Of a stretch of 59,996 nucleotides of DNA, positions 45,384-54,706 are shown in pieces. Every line of letters starts with the position of its first letter. Positions within the stretch are counted from its first letter, which is position 1. Under the pieces are notes generated by a model, which saw nothing but the letters and a program-made list of their open reading frames with translations, did no database searches and was not told where the DNA came from. The DNA is from Gemmatimonadota bacterium. Lineage in GTDB: Bacteria; Gemmatimonadota; Gemmatimonadetes; Longimicrobiales; Gaopeijiaceae. The translations under genes and the position numbers were made by a program. The DNA is taken from positions 1 through 59,996 of the forward strand of contig JAURER010000018.1 in the NCBI GenBank assembly GCA_030827315.1, in the 5' to 3' direction.

Positions 45384-46559
45384 TCACGCCCCGGGGCCCC
45401 GGGCGGGCGAGCCGAAGTACAGCATGTTTCTGGCCTCGGACCGGGCCATCGCGATGTCGAGAAGCCCGTCCCCGTCGAGATCGCCGACAGCGAAGCCGTA
45501 CGCCACGCCCTCGTCGTCTCCGAACGGCACAGGCGTGAACACGCCCGGCCCGTCGTTGAAGTACGCGATCGGGCGCGATTCCACGTACCCGACGACGATG
45601 TCCGGCCGGTTGTCGCGATCCAGATCGGCGACCGTGATCGCATAGGGTCTCACCGCGGCGGAGCCGATCGGCTCTCCCGACGCGTACGTGCCGTCGGGGC
45701 GGCCGCGCAGGAGGGCCGGTCCGCTCCGCTCGTCGATAACCGCCAGGTCGAGGATGCCGTCTCCGTCGAAGTCGGCGGCCTCCGCGCTGCGGATCTCCGC
45801 ATCGGGCGGGCCGAATGGGCGCCGCTGCCCGAAGCCGCCGGCTCCGTCGTTGAGGTAGATGTAGCTCTGGCCGCCGTCCCGGTGGGGCACGGCGAGGTCC
45901 AGCACCCCGTCGCCGTCGAAGTCCGCCGGTGAGATGGTCGTGGCGGATCCCTCGGCGAACCCGATGCACTCGGCGGCGAAGGCGCCGCCCCCGACACCAA
46001 AACAGAGCTGGCTGACGGCGGCTCCGCGCCCATCCCGATTGGCGAGCACGACGTCGGGCAGAGCGTCGCCGTTCAGGTCGGCGATGCGGATGTGCCGCGT
46101 GGACCACTCGGCCTCGCCGAAGGTCGACCCGACCGAGAAGCGACCCCGCCCGTCGTTAAGGTGCACGACCTTGGGGTCGGGGTCGTCGTTACTGACCACG
46201 ACGTCGAGGTCGCCGTCCCCGTCGATGTCGACCAGCACGCCGGAGTACGAACGGTCCGGCGTGTCGCCGACGGGGTACGCCGGCTCGAAGGAGCCTCTCC
46301 CGTCTCCGAGAAGGACGAGGTCCACGAGGGGCCAGTGCCGTCCCTTCACCAGCACCAGGTCCGGGTGGCCGTCCGCGTTCACGTCTCCGATGCTCACGTT
46401 GGCCGACGTCGCGCCGGAGTCCTCGAGCGCGAGCGCCCGCTCGAAGCTGCGCGAACCCGGCGCGTGCGAGGCGTCGGCGGGGTCCGGTACTCCGGGAGCG
46501 CATGCGGCCAGCGTCCACGCGCCCAGCAACGCCAGAGGGAGAGCACGCCTGACGGTCAT
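45384..46559 (-). CDS. FG-GAP/VCBS-repeat lipoprotein
   Basis: A 391-aa lipoprotein (LLGAWTLAAC) with seven or so FG-GAP/VCBS repeats of the form DxNxDGxxD: GDVNADGHPDL, DIDGDGDLD, DLNGDALPD, DFDGDGVLD, DFDGDGILD, DLDRDNRPD, DLDGDGLLD. These are calcium-binding loops of an integrin-like beta-propeller. It is probably on the cell surface. Its ATG overlaps the TGA of the redoxin gene (ATGA, 46556-46559), so the two are co-translated. Confidence 0.88.
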   Translation of the reverse strand: MTVRRALPLALLGAWTLAACAPGVPDPADASHAPGSRSFERALALEDSGATSANVSIGDVNADGHPDLVLVKGRHWPLVDLVLLGDGRGSFEPAYPVGDTPDRSYSGVLVDIDGDGDLDVVVSNDDPDPKVVHLNDGRGRFSVGSTFGEAEWSTRHIRIADLNGDALPDVVLANRDGRGAAVSQLCFGVGGGAFAAECIGFAEGSATTISPADFDGDGVLDLAVPHRDGGQSYIYLNDGAGGFGQRRPFGPPDAEIRSAEAADFDGDGILDLAVIDERSGPALLRGRPDGTYASGEPIGSAAVRPYAITVADLDRDNRPDIVVGYVESRPIAYFNDGPGVFTPVPFGDDEGVAYGFAVGDLDGDGLLDIAMARSEARNMLYFGSPARGPGA

Positions 46560-47140
46560 GACGTGTACCACTCGGGTGCGTTGCCCGGCTTCCACTTGAT
46601 GTTGCAGCCGACGCTGGGCATCTGCTCGGCGTCCGGCGTCCGGCCCCGAAGCAGGGCATCGCACGCCGCACGCAGGTCGGCGCCCGTGACCGGGGCGTCG
46701 AGCGACGGGCGGCTCGAGTCGAACTGGCCGCGGTACACGAGTCGGCGTTCGGCATCGAAGAGGAAGAAGTCGGGCGTGCAGGCCGCCCGGTACGCCTTCA
46801 CGACCTCCTGGGTCTCGTCGAACAGGTACGGGAAGGTGTATCCGCGGAGCCGGACCTCCTCGACCATCCTGTCGGGATGGTCGTCCGGATACTTCGAGAC
46901 GTCGTTGGCGTTGATCGCGACGACGGCGATGCCGCGGGCCTTGTAGTCGCGCGCGAAGTCGGCCAGCCCGGCGGCGATGTGCTGCACGAAGGGACAGTGA
47001 TTGGAGAGCACCATCACGACGACCGCGGGCGCCTCCCGGAAGTCGTCGAGGGATATCGTCCGGCCCGTCGCGGGCTCCGGGAGCGAGAAATCCGGAGCTT
47101 CGGTGCCGAGTGCGAGCATGGTGGACGCGACTTTCACCAC
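46556..47140 (-). CDS. Thioredoxin-fold redoxin with an NHCPFV motif
   Basis: A 194-aa redoxin-domain protein without a signal peptide. The fold start is GTEAPDFSLPEPATGRTISLDDF, then VMVLSNHCPFVQHIAAGL, where the Cys occupies the thioredoxin active-site position without a second Cys in CxxC spacing. ACTPDFFLFDAERRLVYRG follows near the cis-Pro region. This subfamily is widespread and uncharacterised; a peroxiredoxin or thiol reductase role is likely. The start is GTG 47140 (or GTG 47137), behind a GGGAGGG. Confidence 0.82.
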   Translation of the reverse strand: MVKVASTMLALGTEAPDFSLPEPATGRTISLDDFREAPAVVVMVLSNHCPFVQHIAAGLADFARDYKARGIAVVAINANDVSKYPDDHPDRMVEEVRLRGYTFPYLFDETQEVVKAYRAACTPDFFLFDAERRLVYRGQFDSSRPSLDAPVTGADLRAACDALLRGRTPDAEQMPSVGCNIKWKPGNAPEWYTS

Positions 47141-47446
47141 GAAAGAACCCTCCCGTCATGCCGATCGAAATGTGGACGATGCTTCACGCACAGGGACCCC
47201 TCTGGCGCCACCAGGTGCCAGGCGGTCAACCGGAAAGACGGGCGCACCGCCGCGAGGACTCCGGGAAGTCCACGCCCATCGCGACGGCGGTCGCCGAGCC
47301 GAACAACGCCGCCAGCACCAGGGAGTACGGATCGGTTCATCCCGTGACCCGAGGCGTCGGTGCGGTCGTCACCGAGGTCGTCACGATCCCCGACGCCACC
47401 GCGCGCGGCGTTCGAACCGAGTGCGGTCGCCCGGGTACGTGCGGAC
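47141..47446. other. Intergenic region between divergent genes
   Basis: About 300 bases that must contain the promoters for the redoxin gene (leftward) and the cobalamin-binding-like gene (rightward). A hydrophobic stretch (YSLVLAALFGSATAVAMGV) is readable on the minus strand near 47250-47335, but it is flanked by stops and lacks a start. I see no cobalamin riboswitch features and no terminator. Confidence 0.4.
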
Positions 47447-48241
47447 ATGAGAATCGTGTCCCTCGCCTGCTCCAACACCGAGATCGTCTGCGCCCTCGGG
47501 TGCTCCGAGCTGCTCGTCGGGGTGGACGACCACTCGGACTTCCCCGAGGTCGTGGTCGAGCGGCTCCCGAAGGTCGGTCCGGACCTCGAGATCGACGTCG
47601 ACCGCGTTGCGGCGCTCGAGCCCGACCTGGTGCTCGCGACGCTCACCGTTCCCGGTCACGAGAAGGTCGTGGAGCGCCTGGAGGCGGCCGGGCTTCCGTA
47701 CATCGCCCCGGAGCCCGTATCGCTGGAGGACGTGTACCGGGACATCCTCGACATCGGGGAAAGACTCGGCGTCCCCGATCGCGCCAGGCGACGGGTGGGG
47801 GAGATGCGATCGGAGATCGACGCGGGGTCCGAGGCAGCTCCCGCCGACGCCGCCGGCCGGCCCTCGATCATGATCCAGTGGTGGCCGAAGCCCGTGATCA
47901 CGCCGGGGCGCCGCTCGTGGGCCTCCGACGTCGTGCGCGCGGCAGGGGGGCGGGCACTCCTGGCGCACGAGGAGCTCAAGAGCCGACCCATGAGCGACGA
48001 CGAGGTCGCCGAGCTCGCGCCGGACGCGGTGGTCCTGTCGTGGTGCGGCGTGTCCCCGTCGAAGTACCGTCCCGACGTCGTGCTCCGGAACGACCGTTGG
48101 CAGGAGCTGGAATTCGTGCGGAACAAGAACGTCTTCTGCATCGGCGAGCCGTACCTCGGCCGGCCGGGCCCCCGCCTGGTCGAGGGCTTCCGCCGCCTGC
48201 GGGACGTGGTGCGTGCGGTATCGCCCGAACCGTCGCCCTGA
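47447..48241 (+). CDS. Periplasmic-binding-protein-fold (BtuF-like) cobalamin-binding protein
   Basis: A 264-aa class III substrate-binding fold: IVSLACSNTEIVCALGCSELLVGVDDHSDFP at the N-terminus, ALEPDLVLATL, and a C-terminal lobe with RPMSDDEVAELAPDAVVLSWCG. This is the BtuF/FepB family that delivers vitamin B12 or chelates to ABC importers. There is no signal peptide or lipobox at the ATG 47447, and no ABC permease nearby. Many orphan copies in databases lack a signal, so it may act in the cytoplasm or have a mis-set start. Confidence 0.75.
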   Translation: MRIVSLACSNTEIVCALGCSELLVGVDDHSDFPEVVVERLPKVGPDLEIDVDRVAALEPDLVLATLTVPGHEKVVERLEAAGLPYIAPEPVSLEDVYRDILDIGERLGVPDRARRRVGEMRSEIDAGSEAAPADAAGRPSIMIQWWPKPVITPGRRSWASDVVRAAGGRALLAHEELKSRPMSDDEVAELAPDAVVLSWCGVSPSKYRPDVVLRNDRWQELEFVRNKNVFCIGEPYLGRPGPRLVEGFRRLRDVVRAVSPEPSP

Positions 48242-48336
48242 CGGGCGGACGCCCCGCGACCTCGAGGGTGTCGCTCCGACTGGCGCCGGCTCCGACTCTC
48301 CGGTAGGGTGAAGCGCACCCGTCTTCCGGAGCCTGC

Positions 48337-49611
48337 ATGAGTACCCTCGACCGTCGCACCTTCGCCCGACTCTTCGCGCTCGGAGGCTCCGCCGCCCTCC
48401 TCGGACACCCCGCGGTCGCGGAGGCCGCGCCCGGCTCCCTGCGCCTTTCCCTGCCCGGCTCGGGCACGGCCGACTGGGCCTCGATCCGCGCTCAGTTCCT
48501 CATGCCCCCGGACGTGGCCGTGCTCAACGCCGCCAACCTCTGCCCCGCTCCGCGCGCGGTGCTCGACGAGGTGTCCCGGTTCACGGAGCGGCTCGACACC
48601 GAGCCGTTCCCGGGCTTCCGGAGCGAGCTCCTCTCGTTCAAGGAGCGCACCCGCGACGCACTCGCCGCGCACCTCAGGGTCACGCCGGAGGAGATCCTGA
48701 TCACGCGCAACACCAGCGAGGCGAACAACTGGGTCTCGAACGGCCTCGAGCTCGGCCCCGGGGACGAGGTGCTGATCTTTTCGGACAACCATCCGAGCAA
48801 CAACCAGGCGTGGAAGGCGAAGGGCGAGCGCTTCGGCTACAGCGTGCGCGAGGTGGCGCAGGTCAATCCGCACCCGGGTCACGAGTACTACCTCGAAGCC
48901 TTCCGGCGGGCCATCACGCCGAACACGCGCGTGCTCGCCTTCATGCAGCACACGAACACGGTCGGCGACGTCTTCCCCGCGCGCGAGCTCTGCGCGCTGG
49001 CCCGGGAGCACGGCATCGTGTCCCTCATCGACGGAGCGCAATCGTTCGGGCTGATGGACGTCGATCTCTCCGACTGGCAGCCGGACTTCTTTTCGGGAAG
49101 CGCGCACAAGTGGCCCTGCGGGCCGAAGGAGACGGGCGTTCTCTTCGTGAACCGGCGCATCCACGACCGCTTCTGGCCCTCGATGTACAGTGCGTACCCC
49201 GGAGGCCGGGGGCTGTCGCGAACCCACGAGGGAATGGGCCAGCGCGACACGCCGGCCGTGCGCGCGTTCGGCTCGCAGATCGAATTCCTCTCGGCCATCG
49301 GGCAGGCGGAGATCGAGGCACGCAGCCGTGAACTCACGACCATGCTCTTCGAGGAGCTCTCGGCCATCGAGGGCGTACATCTCTGGACCTCGCCGCACGC
49401 GGAGCGCCGCGGCGCCGTCGTGACCTTCCGTCCGGGCGAGCTCGACACCCGGCGCGTGCTCGCCGCGCTCGAGGAGGACGGCGTGGTCGCGGCCTCCCGC
49501 GGCGGCGAAGACCGCCCCGGAATCCGCTTCTCGCCGCACTTCTACAACACGGAAGCCGACGTGGAGCGTGGAGTCGAGGCGATCGGCCGCTACATGCGCT
49601 CGGGGCTGTAG
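48337..49611 (+). CDS. Tat-exported class V aminotransferase (cysteine desulfurase fold)
   Basis: A 424-aa PLP enzyme with a twin-arginine signal (DRRTFARLFALGGSAALL). The fold-type I core is clear: ITRNTSEANNW, SDNHPSNNQAW, SLIDGAQSFGLMDVDL and the Schiff-base Lys258 in SGSAHKWPCGP. Relatives include isopenicillin-N epimerase and cysteine desulfurases, but the desulfurase catalytic loop Cys is not obvious. Export of a folded PLP protein through Tat implies a periplasmic amino-acid or amine reaction. Confidence 0.87.
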   Translation: MSTLDRRTFARLFALGGSAALLGHPAVAEAAPGSLRLSLPGSGTADWASIRAQFLMPPDVAVLNAANLCPAPRAVLDEVSRFTERLDTEPFPGFRSELLSFKERTRDALAAHLRVTPEEILITRNTSEANNWVSNGLELGPGDEVLIFSDNHPSNNQAWKAKGERFGYSVREVAQVNPHPGHEYYLEAFRRAITPNTRVLAFMQHTNTVGDVFPARELCALAREHGIVSLIDGAQSFGLMDVDLSDWQPDFFSGSAHKWPCGPKETGVLFVNRRIHDRFWPSMYSAYPGGRGLSRTHEGMGQRDTPAVRAFGSQIEFLSAIGQAEIEARSRELTTMLFEELSAIEGVHLWTSPHAERRGAVVTFRPGELDTRRVLAALEEDGVVAASRGGEDRPGIRFSPHFYNTEADVERGVEAIGRYMRSGL

Positions 49612-49716
49612 TCCCCTCCCCCGGCGTCGTGCGATCGCGCCACACTCGCTGACCGACACTGCCCTGCCCGTGCCCTGGAAGGTGCGCCGGCCCTGCCGGA
49701 CTCAGGAGAACGACTC

Positions 49717-50790
49717 ATGACGCCCCCGCTTCGCACTCGAGGATTCCACCACATCACCATGGTGTCCACCGACGCCCGGCGGACGCTCGCGTTCTACGGC
49801 GACCTTCTGGGCCTCGGGCTGGTGAAGAAGACAGTCAACTTCGACGATCCCGGAGCCTACCACCTGTACTTCGGCGACGAGCGCGGCCGGCCGGGCACCA
49901 TCCTGACCTTCTTCGAGTGGAAGAACGCGCGGCCGGGCCAGTGGGGCGTCGGAAGCGTGCACCATCTCGCCCTCGGCGTGGCCACCCCGGAGGCCCAGCT
50001 CCGCTGGAAGCGCCGCCTGACGGATGCGGGCGTGAGGGTCACGGGTCCGCTCGACCGCGGCTACTTCCGCAGCCTCTACTTCTCCGACCCCGACGGGCAG
50101 ATCCTGGAGATCGCGACCGCGGGCCCCGGCTACGCGATCGACGAGCCCGCCGAAGCGCTGGGCAGGGAACTGCTGGTGCCGCCCGTGGAACGCCTTCTCG
50201 AAGGCCGCGACACGGCTGTCATCGAGGCGTCGACGCACCCGGAGCCGGTCCCCCGGATCACGCCGGACATGCGCCTGCAGGGGATCCACCACATCAGCGG
50301 GATCACGGACGACCTCGCGCGGGCCGGTGACTTCTACGAAGGGGCCCTGGGCCTGTCCCTCGTCAAGAAGACGTACAATCAGGACGACGCCGCTACGAAG
50401 CACTACTTCTGGGCGCACTACGAGGAGGGCGAGGTGGCGCCCCACTCCGCCATGACCCTCTTCGGGTGGGAGGGGAGCGACTTCTTCGCCCGGCCCGGGG
50501 CGGGCCTCACCCACCACGTCGCGTTTCGGGCCGACGACGCCGACCAGCAGCGCGCATGGAGGGAACACCTCCTCACGCTGGACCTCGACGTGAGTCCAGT
50601 CATGGACCGCTCGTACTTCCAGAGCATCTACTTTCGGGCGCCGGACGGACTCCTCGTCGAGATCGCGACCGACGGTCCGGGCTTCGCCATCGACGAAGAC
50701 GAGGACGCCCTCGGTGGCCGGCTCACGCTGCCCGCCTGGCTGGAGCCCCGTCGCGAGACCATCGAGCGCACGCTGACGGTTCTCCCCTGA
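49717..50790 (+). CDS. Ring-cleaving dioxygenase of the VOC family (MhqO/LinE-like)
   Basis: A 357-aa cytosolic protein of two vicinal-oxygen-chelate modules (about 1-150 and 185-340). Iron ligands are likely the His in GFHHITMVS and GIHHISGIT, the His in GLTHHVAF and the Glu in GLLVEIATDGPGF. Family members are quinol or hydroquinone 1,2-dioxygenases, often involved in quinone detoxification. The Shine-Dalgarno is a GGAG ahead of the ATG. No pathway partners are adjacent. Confidence 0.85.
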   Translation: MTPPLRTRGFHHITMVSTDARRTLAFYGDLLGLGLVKKTVNFDDPGAYHLYFGDERGRPGTILTFFEWKNARPGQWGVGSVHHLALGVATPEAQLRWKRRLTDAGVRVTGPLDRGYFRSLYFSDPDGQILEIATAGPGYAIDEPAEALGRELLVPPVERLLEGRDTAVIEASTHPEPVPRITPDMRLQGIHHISGITDDLARAGDFYEGALGLSLVKKTYNQDDAATKHYFWAHYEEGEVAPHSAMTLFGWEGSDFFARPGAGLTHHVAFRADDADQQRAWREHLLTLDLDVSPVMDRSYFQSIYFRAPDGLLVEIATDGPGFAIDEDEDALGGRLTLPAWLEPRRETIERTLTVLP

Positions 50791-50857
50791 GTCGCGGACA
50801 CCGGGACGGGCACCGTGCCGCGCTCGCCCCCCGTCCGGCCGCGGCGCCGAAACGCCC

Positions 50858-50899
50858 GGCCCGACCTCAGCGGCCCGACCTCAGCGGCCCGACCTCAGC
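50858..50899. repeat. Three tandem 14-bp repeats at the 3' end of the AttH-like gene
   Basis: The unit GGCCCGACCTCAGC occurs three times without change (50858-50871, 50872-50885, 50886-50899), and a partial fourth follows. The stop codon of the minus-strand gene lies in the last copy, and each unit carries the same CGCTGA. Because the unit is not a multiple of three but already contains the stop, copy number does not affect the protein. Confidence 0.9.
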
Positions 50900-52160
50900 G
50901 GCCCGCGCCCGCGTATCCGGTCAGTTCCACGTACCCTCGTCCCGTCACGGCCTCGCCCCCCTCACCCTTCCCGGACACGCGCACGGAGCCCTCCCAGTAG
51001 CGAAACGCGACGCGCAGCTCCTGGTCGAGGACGGCCGGCTCGACGGCCAGGTCCCAGCCCCGCTGCGGCACGCGTACGCGCCACCCCGAGGGGTACACCG
51101 ATCCGTCGACCGGTGACGCCCAGGTGCCGGTGGGCTGGACCTCCACGTCCGTCCCCCATGACAGCGCGACGCGGCGGCCCTCCGGATCAACGAGCACGCC
51201 ATCGCTGAACACGTCGGCGGTCCCGTCCGAGCGCCGCAGCTGGTACACCATCACCTCCCATCCGTCGTCGAGCTGGAGCGCGAACCAGTCCCAGCCGACC
51301 TGCCCTTCCGACAGCGCGGATGTCGACCACTCGCGGTCGAGCCACGCCAGGCCCGCGACGGCGACCGTGTCCCCATCCTTCACGATCCGCCCCGAAGCGG
51401 GCATGCGCGTGTGTGCGTAGTAATGGGAAGCGTTTCCGGGCTCCGGTCCCTTCCGGCTGAGCCCGGCGTCACCCTGTCGCACGTGGAGTTTCCCCGCTTC
51501 GAGCACGAGCTCGAGCTCGACGCCGTCCTGGTCGGCCGAGAGCCGGAGGGGAAACACGCCGGCCGCCGGATCCCGACCCGCCCCCCGGTCGGCTCGAAGA
51601 GGGGCGCGCTCCGCGTCCCCGGATTCCACCGACTCCAGGCGCCAGTCTTCCAGCCACACCCTGAACGGTCGGGCCGACGCGCCGGCGAGGCCACCGCCGC
51701 CCCGAGCGAAGATCTCCGCGGCCCGGAAGTCTTCGCCGTCGACGTCGGTGAGCGCGAAGTGTCCCATGTACGCCTGGTTGGTGGCCCACGACGAGGGGCC
51801 ACCAGGCGGCGTGGGCGCGAGCGCGCTCCGGAAGATGGTGAACTGGAAGCCGAACGGGCGCCCGTCGTCCGTCTCGAGATTCCCCGTGACGTACCACCAC
51901 TCGGTTCGGAACGCCTCGTGCGGACCGTGGTCCTCGGGGAAGACGAAGTCGCGCACGGCGAGCGCGCGCGCGTATCCTGCCGTGTCGAGTCCGCCCAGGG
52001 TCTCGACCAGCGAGAGCGTCCTCTCCGCGTCGGATTCTTCCGCCCCCTGTTCCACCACGCCCCCGCACGCGGAGGCCGCCGCGAGGAGCGCGACGAACGG
52101 CCATCGTCCCCCGAGGCCGTGACGGCGTCCGATCACCTTTGCGATGGGCCGCACCGTCAC
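50895..52160 (-). CDS. AttH/CrtC-like lipocalin-family lipoprotein
   Basis: A 421-aa lipoprotein (LLAAASAC) of the CrtC/AttH (carotenoid 1,2-hydratase-like) beta-barrel family: PEDHGPHEAFRTEWWYVTGNL, FGFQFTIFR, HYYAHTRM and AWLDREWSTSALSEGQVGWDWFALQLDDG. Its GTG start overlaps the stop of the ABC permease gene (GTGA, 52157-52160). In AttEFGH-type loci this protein accompanies a MacB/LolCDE-like ABC transporter; it is presumed to accept or chaperone a lipid or hydrophobic cargo in the periplasm. Confidence 0.87.
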   Translation of the reverse strand: MTVRPIAKVIGRRHGLGGRWPFVALLAAASACGGVVEQGAEESDAERTLSLVETLGGLDTAGYARALAVRDFVFPEDHGPHEAFRTEWWYVTGNLETDDGRPFGFQFTIFRSALAPTPPGGPSSWATNQAYMGHFALTDVDGEDFRAAEIFARGGGGLAGASARPFRVWLEDWRLESVESGDAERAPLRADRGAGRDPAAGVFPLRLSADQDGVELELVLEAGKLHVRQGDAGLSRKGPEPGNASHYYAHTRMPASGRIVKDGDTVAVAGLAWLDREWSTSALSEGQVGWDWFALQLDDGWEVMVYQLRRSDGTADVFSDGVLVDPEGRRVALSWGTDVEVQPTGTWASPVDGSVYPSGWRVRVPQRGWDLAVEPAVLDQELRVAFRYWEGSVRVSGKGEGGEAVTGRGYVELTGYAGAGR

Positions 52161-54703
52161 TCCCCCCTGAGCGCGAGGGCCGGCGCGGCACGCGCCATCC
52201 GCCAGGCGGGCCACAGCCCGGCGAGAAGCGCACCCACCACGGCGAGCGCCACGGCCTGAATCAGCACGTCGGGCCCCACCTGCATGTGCAGCGTCCATCC
52301 GAACGAGCGCTTGTTCACCACGAAGATCATGACCGTCGACAGAACGAGACCCATGGGGATCGCGAGGACGCCCGACGCGAGCCCGATGAGACCCGTCTGC
52401 GCGAGCACAAGCCGCCAGAGCTGCCCCGGCGTCAGCCCCTGGGCGCGCATGAGCGCCAGCTCCCTCGCCTTTTCCAGCTGTAGCGCCGCGAGGGCGCTCA
52501 GCACCCCGACGAACGCGACGATGAAGGCGAGAAGCCTCAGGACGGCGGTCACGCGGAAGGTCCGGTCGAACACTTCCAGGGAAGCCGAACGAAGCGTGTC
52601 GTTCGTGCGGACGATCACGGCACGTCCGGGCGGAACGAGGGCGAGAAGTTCCTCCACCACGGCCTCCGAATCGGCGCCCGGGTCGAGAAAGAGTCCGAGC
52701 GAGGTGATACCTGGATCGTCGAGGAGTCGATCGTAGGCGACACGCGCCATCATCACGGTCCCCTGCTCCGACCCGTAATCGTAGAAGACTCCGGCGATCG
52801 GCACCGCCGAGGGTCCGTCACGGCCGGTGACCACGATGTCGTCACCGGACTCGAGCCCCCGCCGGTACGCGTATGGCTCCGAGACGATCACCCCGTCTCC
52901 GTTCCGAAACGCGGCCATGATCTCCTCGGGGCGTCCATCGAGGAAGTCGAATGCGGATTCGCCACGGGGATCCAGGTCGAGCGCGACCAGCCGGAAGGCG
53001 TCTCCACCCCGCACGACGTCGAAGCCCCGGTACGTGCTGTGGCCGGTGACGGCGGGATGGGCGACGAAGGCGTCGACCACCTCCGGCCAGAGGGTACCCG
53101 AAGCCCGCGACGCCGTCGGGCCGGGAAGCGAGACGTACACGTCGGCCCGCAGCGTTCCGTCGAGCCAGCGTGTGAGCGTGCCCCGAAAGCTTTGGATCAT
53201 CACGCCGAGGCCCACCGTCACGGAGACCGCGACCACGAGCGCGGCGACGGCCGGCGCGGTGCGGCTGAGGGAGCTGCCGACGGCACGGCCGGCCATTACC
53301 CCGAGCGTACCACCGAGCGCGCGCAGGACCGGCCGGAGGATGGACATGACCAGGAGGGTCCCGGCCGGGGTGACCAGGGCCATGCCGGTGATGACGAAGA
53401 AAAGCGCCGTGAAGCTGACCAGGAGGGAGCGCGTCGGCGCGAGCAGGATCAAACCCCCGGCCAGGCACAGCCCGACGCCCGCGAGGGCCGCGAGCGGAAC
53501 GAGCCGACGGACGCGATCCTCGACCTCCGAGCGGAGTGCGGCCACGCGCGGGTTGGCGCCGGCGGCCTCCAGGGCGGGCGGCAGTGCCGCGAGGAGTGTC
53601 GCGCCCAGTCCGAGCGCCGCCGCCTTCACGACGAGCGCGGGTTCGATGTCGACGCTGCTCACCGACACGGAGAAATACAGGTCGTTGATGGTGCGCGAGA
53701 CCATGCCTACGAGTCCCCGCGCGAGCACGAGCCCCGCCGCGACCCCGAGCACCGCCCCCGCCGTGCCGATCCAGAAGGCCTCCCGGAGGATCATGCCGAC
53801 CACTTCTCCCCGGGTCACGCCAAGCGCCCGAAGGCGCCCGAGGATCCCCCGCCTCTGGACGACGGAAAACGTCACCGAGTTGTAGATGAGGAACATCCCG
53901 AAGATGAGCGCCAGCAGGCTGAGCGCCGTCAGGTTCACGTCGAAGGCGGCGATCATCCCCGTCATCGTCTCCGACCGCGTCCCGACGGCCTCGACTCCGA
54001 CCCCGGCGGGGATCGCAGAACGGACCCGTTCGAGCGTCACGTCGGACGCCTCGCCCTCCTCGATCCGCAGTTCGATTCGCGAGAGGAGACCGGGCATGCG
54101 AAGAACCTCCTGGCCTCCCGCGATGTCCATCAGCACGACGTCCGACAGCCCCGCACGGGCCAGGTCATCGCCCGGGGCGATCAGGCCAACCACCGGGAGG
54201 AACCACGACTCGCCTTCGACGAGCAAGGGGAGCGTGTCACCGACGGCCAGCCCCGCGCGATCGGCGACCGGCGAAGAGAGCACGACACCGGTGCGCACGG
54301 CGATGATGCCCCCGACGTCGAGTCCGGAGTCACCACCAGCCACCCAGGGGCGGAACGGTCCTTCGGAGAAGGGGTCGACCCCGAGGATTCGGAGTGCGCG
54401 GCCCGGTACGAGGGGCGATTGCGCGTACCCCTCCACCACCGGGGCCGCCGCCGACACGTCCTCGTCGATCCGGAGCTTCAGAAGCACAGCCTCGTCGAGG
54501 GTGCCGATGTCGCTTACCACGACGTGGGTGGCGCGGCCAGACACGGTCTCCGCCGAAATCCGGAAGCCGGTCTGCGCGCTCCTGATGGCGATGTCGATGG
54601 AGAGCACGACGGCCACGCCGAGCGCCACGCCGAGCACGGCGAGCACGAGCTGCAGCCTGTGCTGCGTCAGGTAGCGCAGGCTCGCCAGGGGAAGAAGTCG
54701 CAC
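52157..54703 (-). CDS. FtsX-family ABC transporter permease (AttF/G or Lol-like, fused)
   Basis: An 848-aa inner-membrane protein with two FtsX/MacB permease modules. There is one N-terminal helix, a large periplasmic domain (about 45-240) and three helices (NLTALSLLALIFGMFLIYN onward). A central pair of helices, a second periplasmic domain and three final helices follow. It pairs with the ATPase encoded three bases upstream. Such systems extract or move lipids, lipoproteins or peptides by a mechanotransmission mechanism and do not usually transport across the inner membrane. Confidence 0.9.
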   Translation of the reverse strand: MRLLPLASLRYLTQHRLQLVLAVLGVALGVAVVLSIDIAIRSAQTGFRISAETVSGRATHVVVSDIGTLDEAVLLKLRIDEDVSAAAPVVEGYAQSPLVPGRALRILGVDPFSEGPFRPWVAGGDSGLDVGGIIAVRTGVVLSSPVADRAGLAVGDTLPLLVEGESWFLPVVGLIAPGDDLARAGLSDVVLMDIAGGQEVLRMPGLLSRIELRIEEGEASDVTLERVRSAIPAGVGVEAVGTRSETMTGMIAAFDVNLTALSLLALIFGMFLIYNSVTFSVVQRRGILGRLRALGVTRGEVVGMILREAFWIGTAGAVLGVAAGLVLARGLVGMVSRTINDLYFSVSVSSVDIEPALVVKAAALGLGATLLAALPPALEAAGANPRVAALRSEVEDRVRRLVPLAALAGVGLCLAGGLILLAPTRSLLVSFTALFFVITGMALVTPAGTLLVMSILRPVLRALGGTLGVMAGRAVGSSLSRTAPAVAALVVAVSVTVGLGVMIQSFRGTLTRWLDGTLRADVYVSLPGPTASRASGTLWPEVVDAFVAHPAVTGHSTYRGFDVVRGGDAFRLVALDLDPRGESAFDFLDGRPEEIMAAFRNGDGVIVSEPYAYRRGLESGDDIVVTGRDGPSAVPIAGVFYDYGSEQGTVMMARVAYDRLLDDPGITSLGLFLDPGADSEAVVEELLALVPPGRAVIVRTNDTLRSASLEVFDRTFRVTAVLRLLAFIVAFVGVLSALAALQLEKARELALMRAQGLTPGQLWRLVLAQTGLIGLASGVLAIPMGLVLSTVMIFVVNKRSFGWTLHMQVGPDVLIQAVALAVVGALLAGLWPAWRMARAAPALALRGE

Positions 54704-54706
54704 GCG

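Noticed and set aside
46556-47140. Redoxin with NHCPFV as a third selenoprotein
   Set aside because: Its active-site codon encodes Cys and the frame has no internal UGA.
47141-47446. Cobalamin riboswitch upstream of the BtuF-like gene
   Set aside because: I found no B12-box-like sequence or suitable stem set before the start codon.
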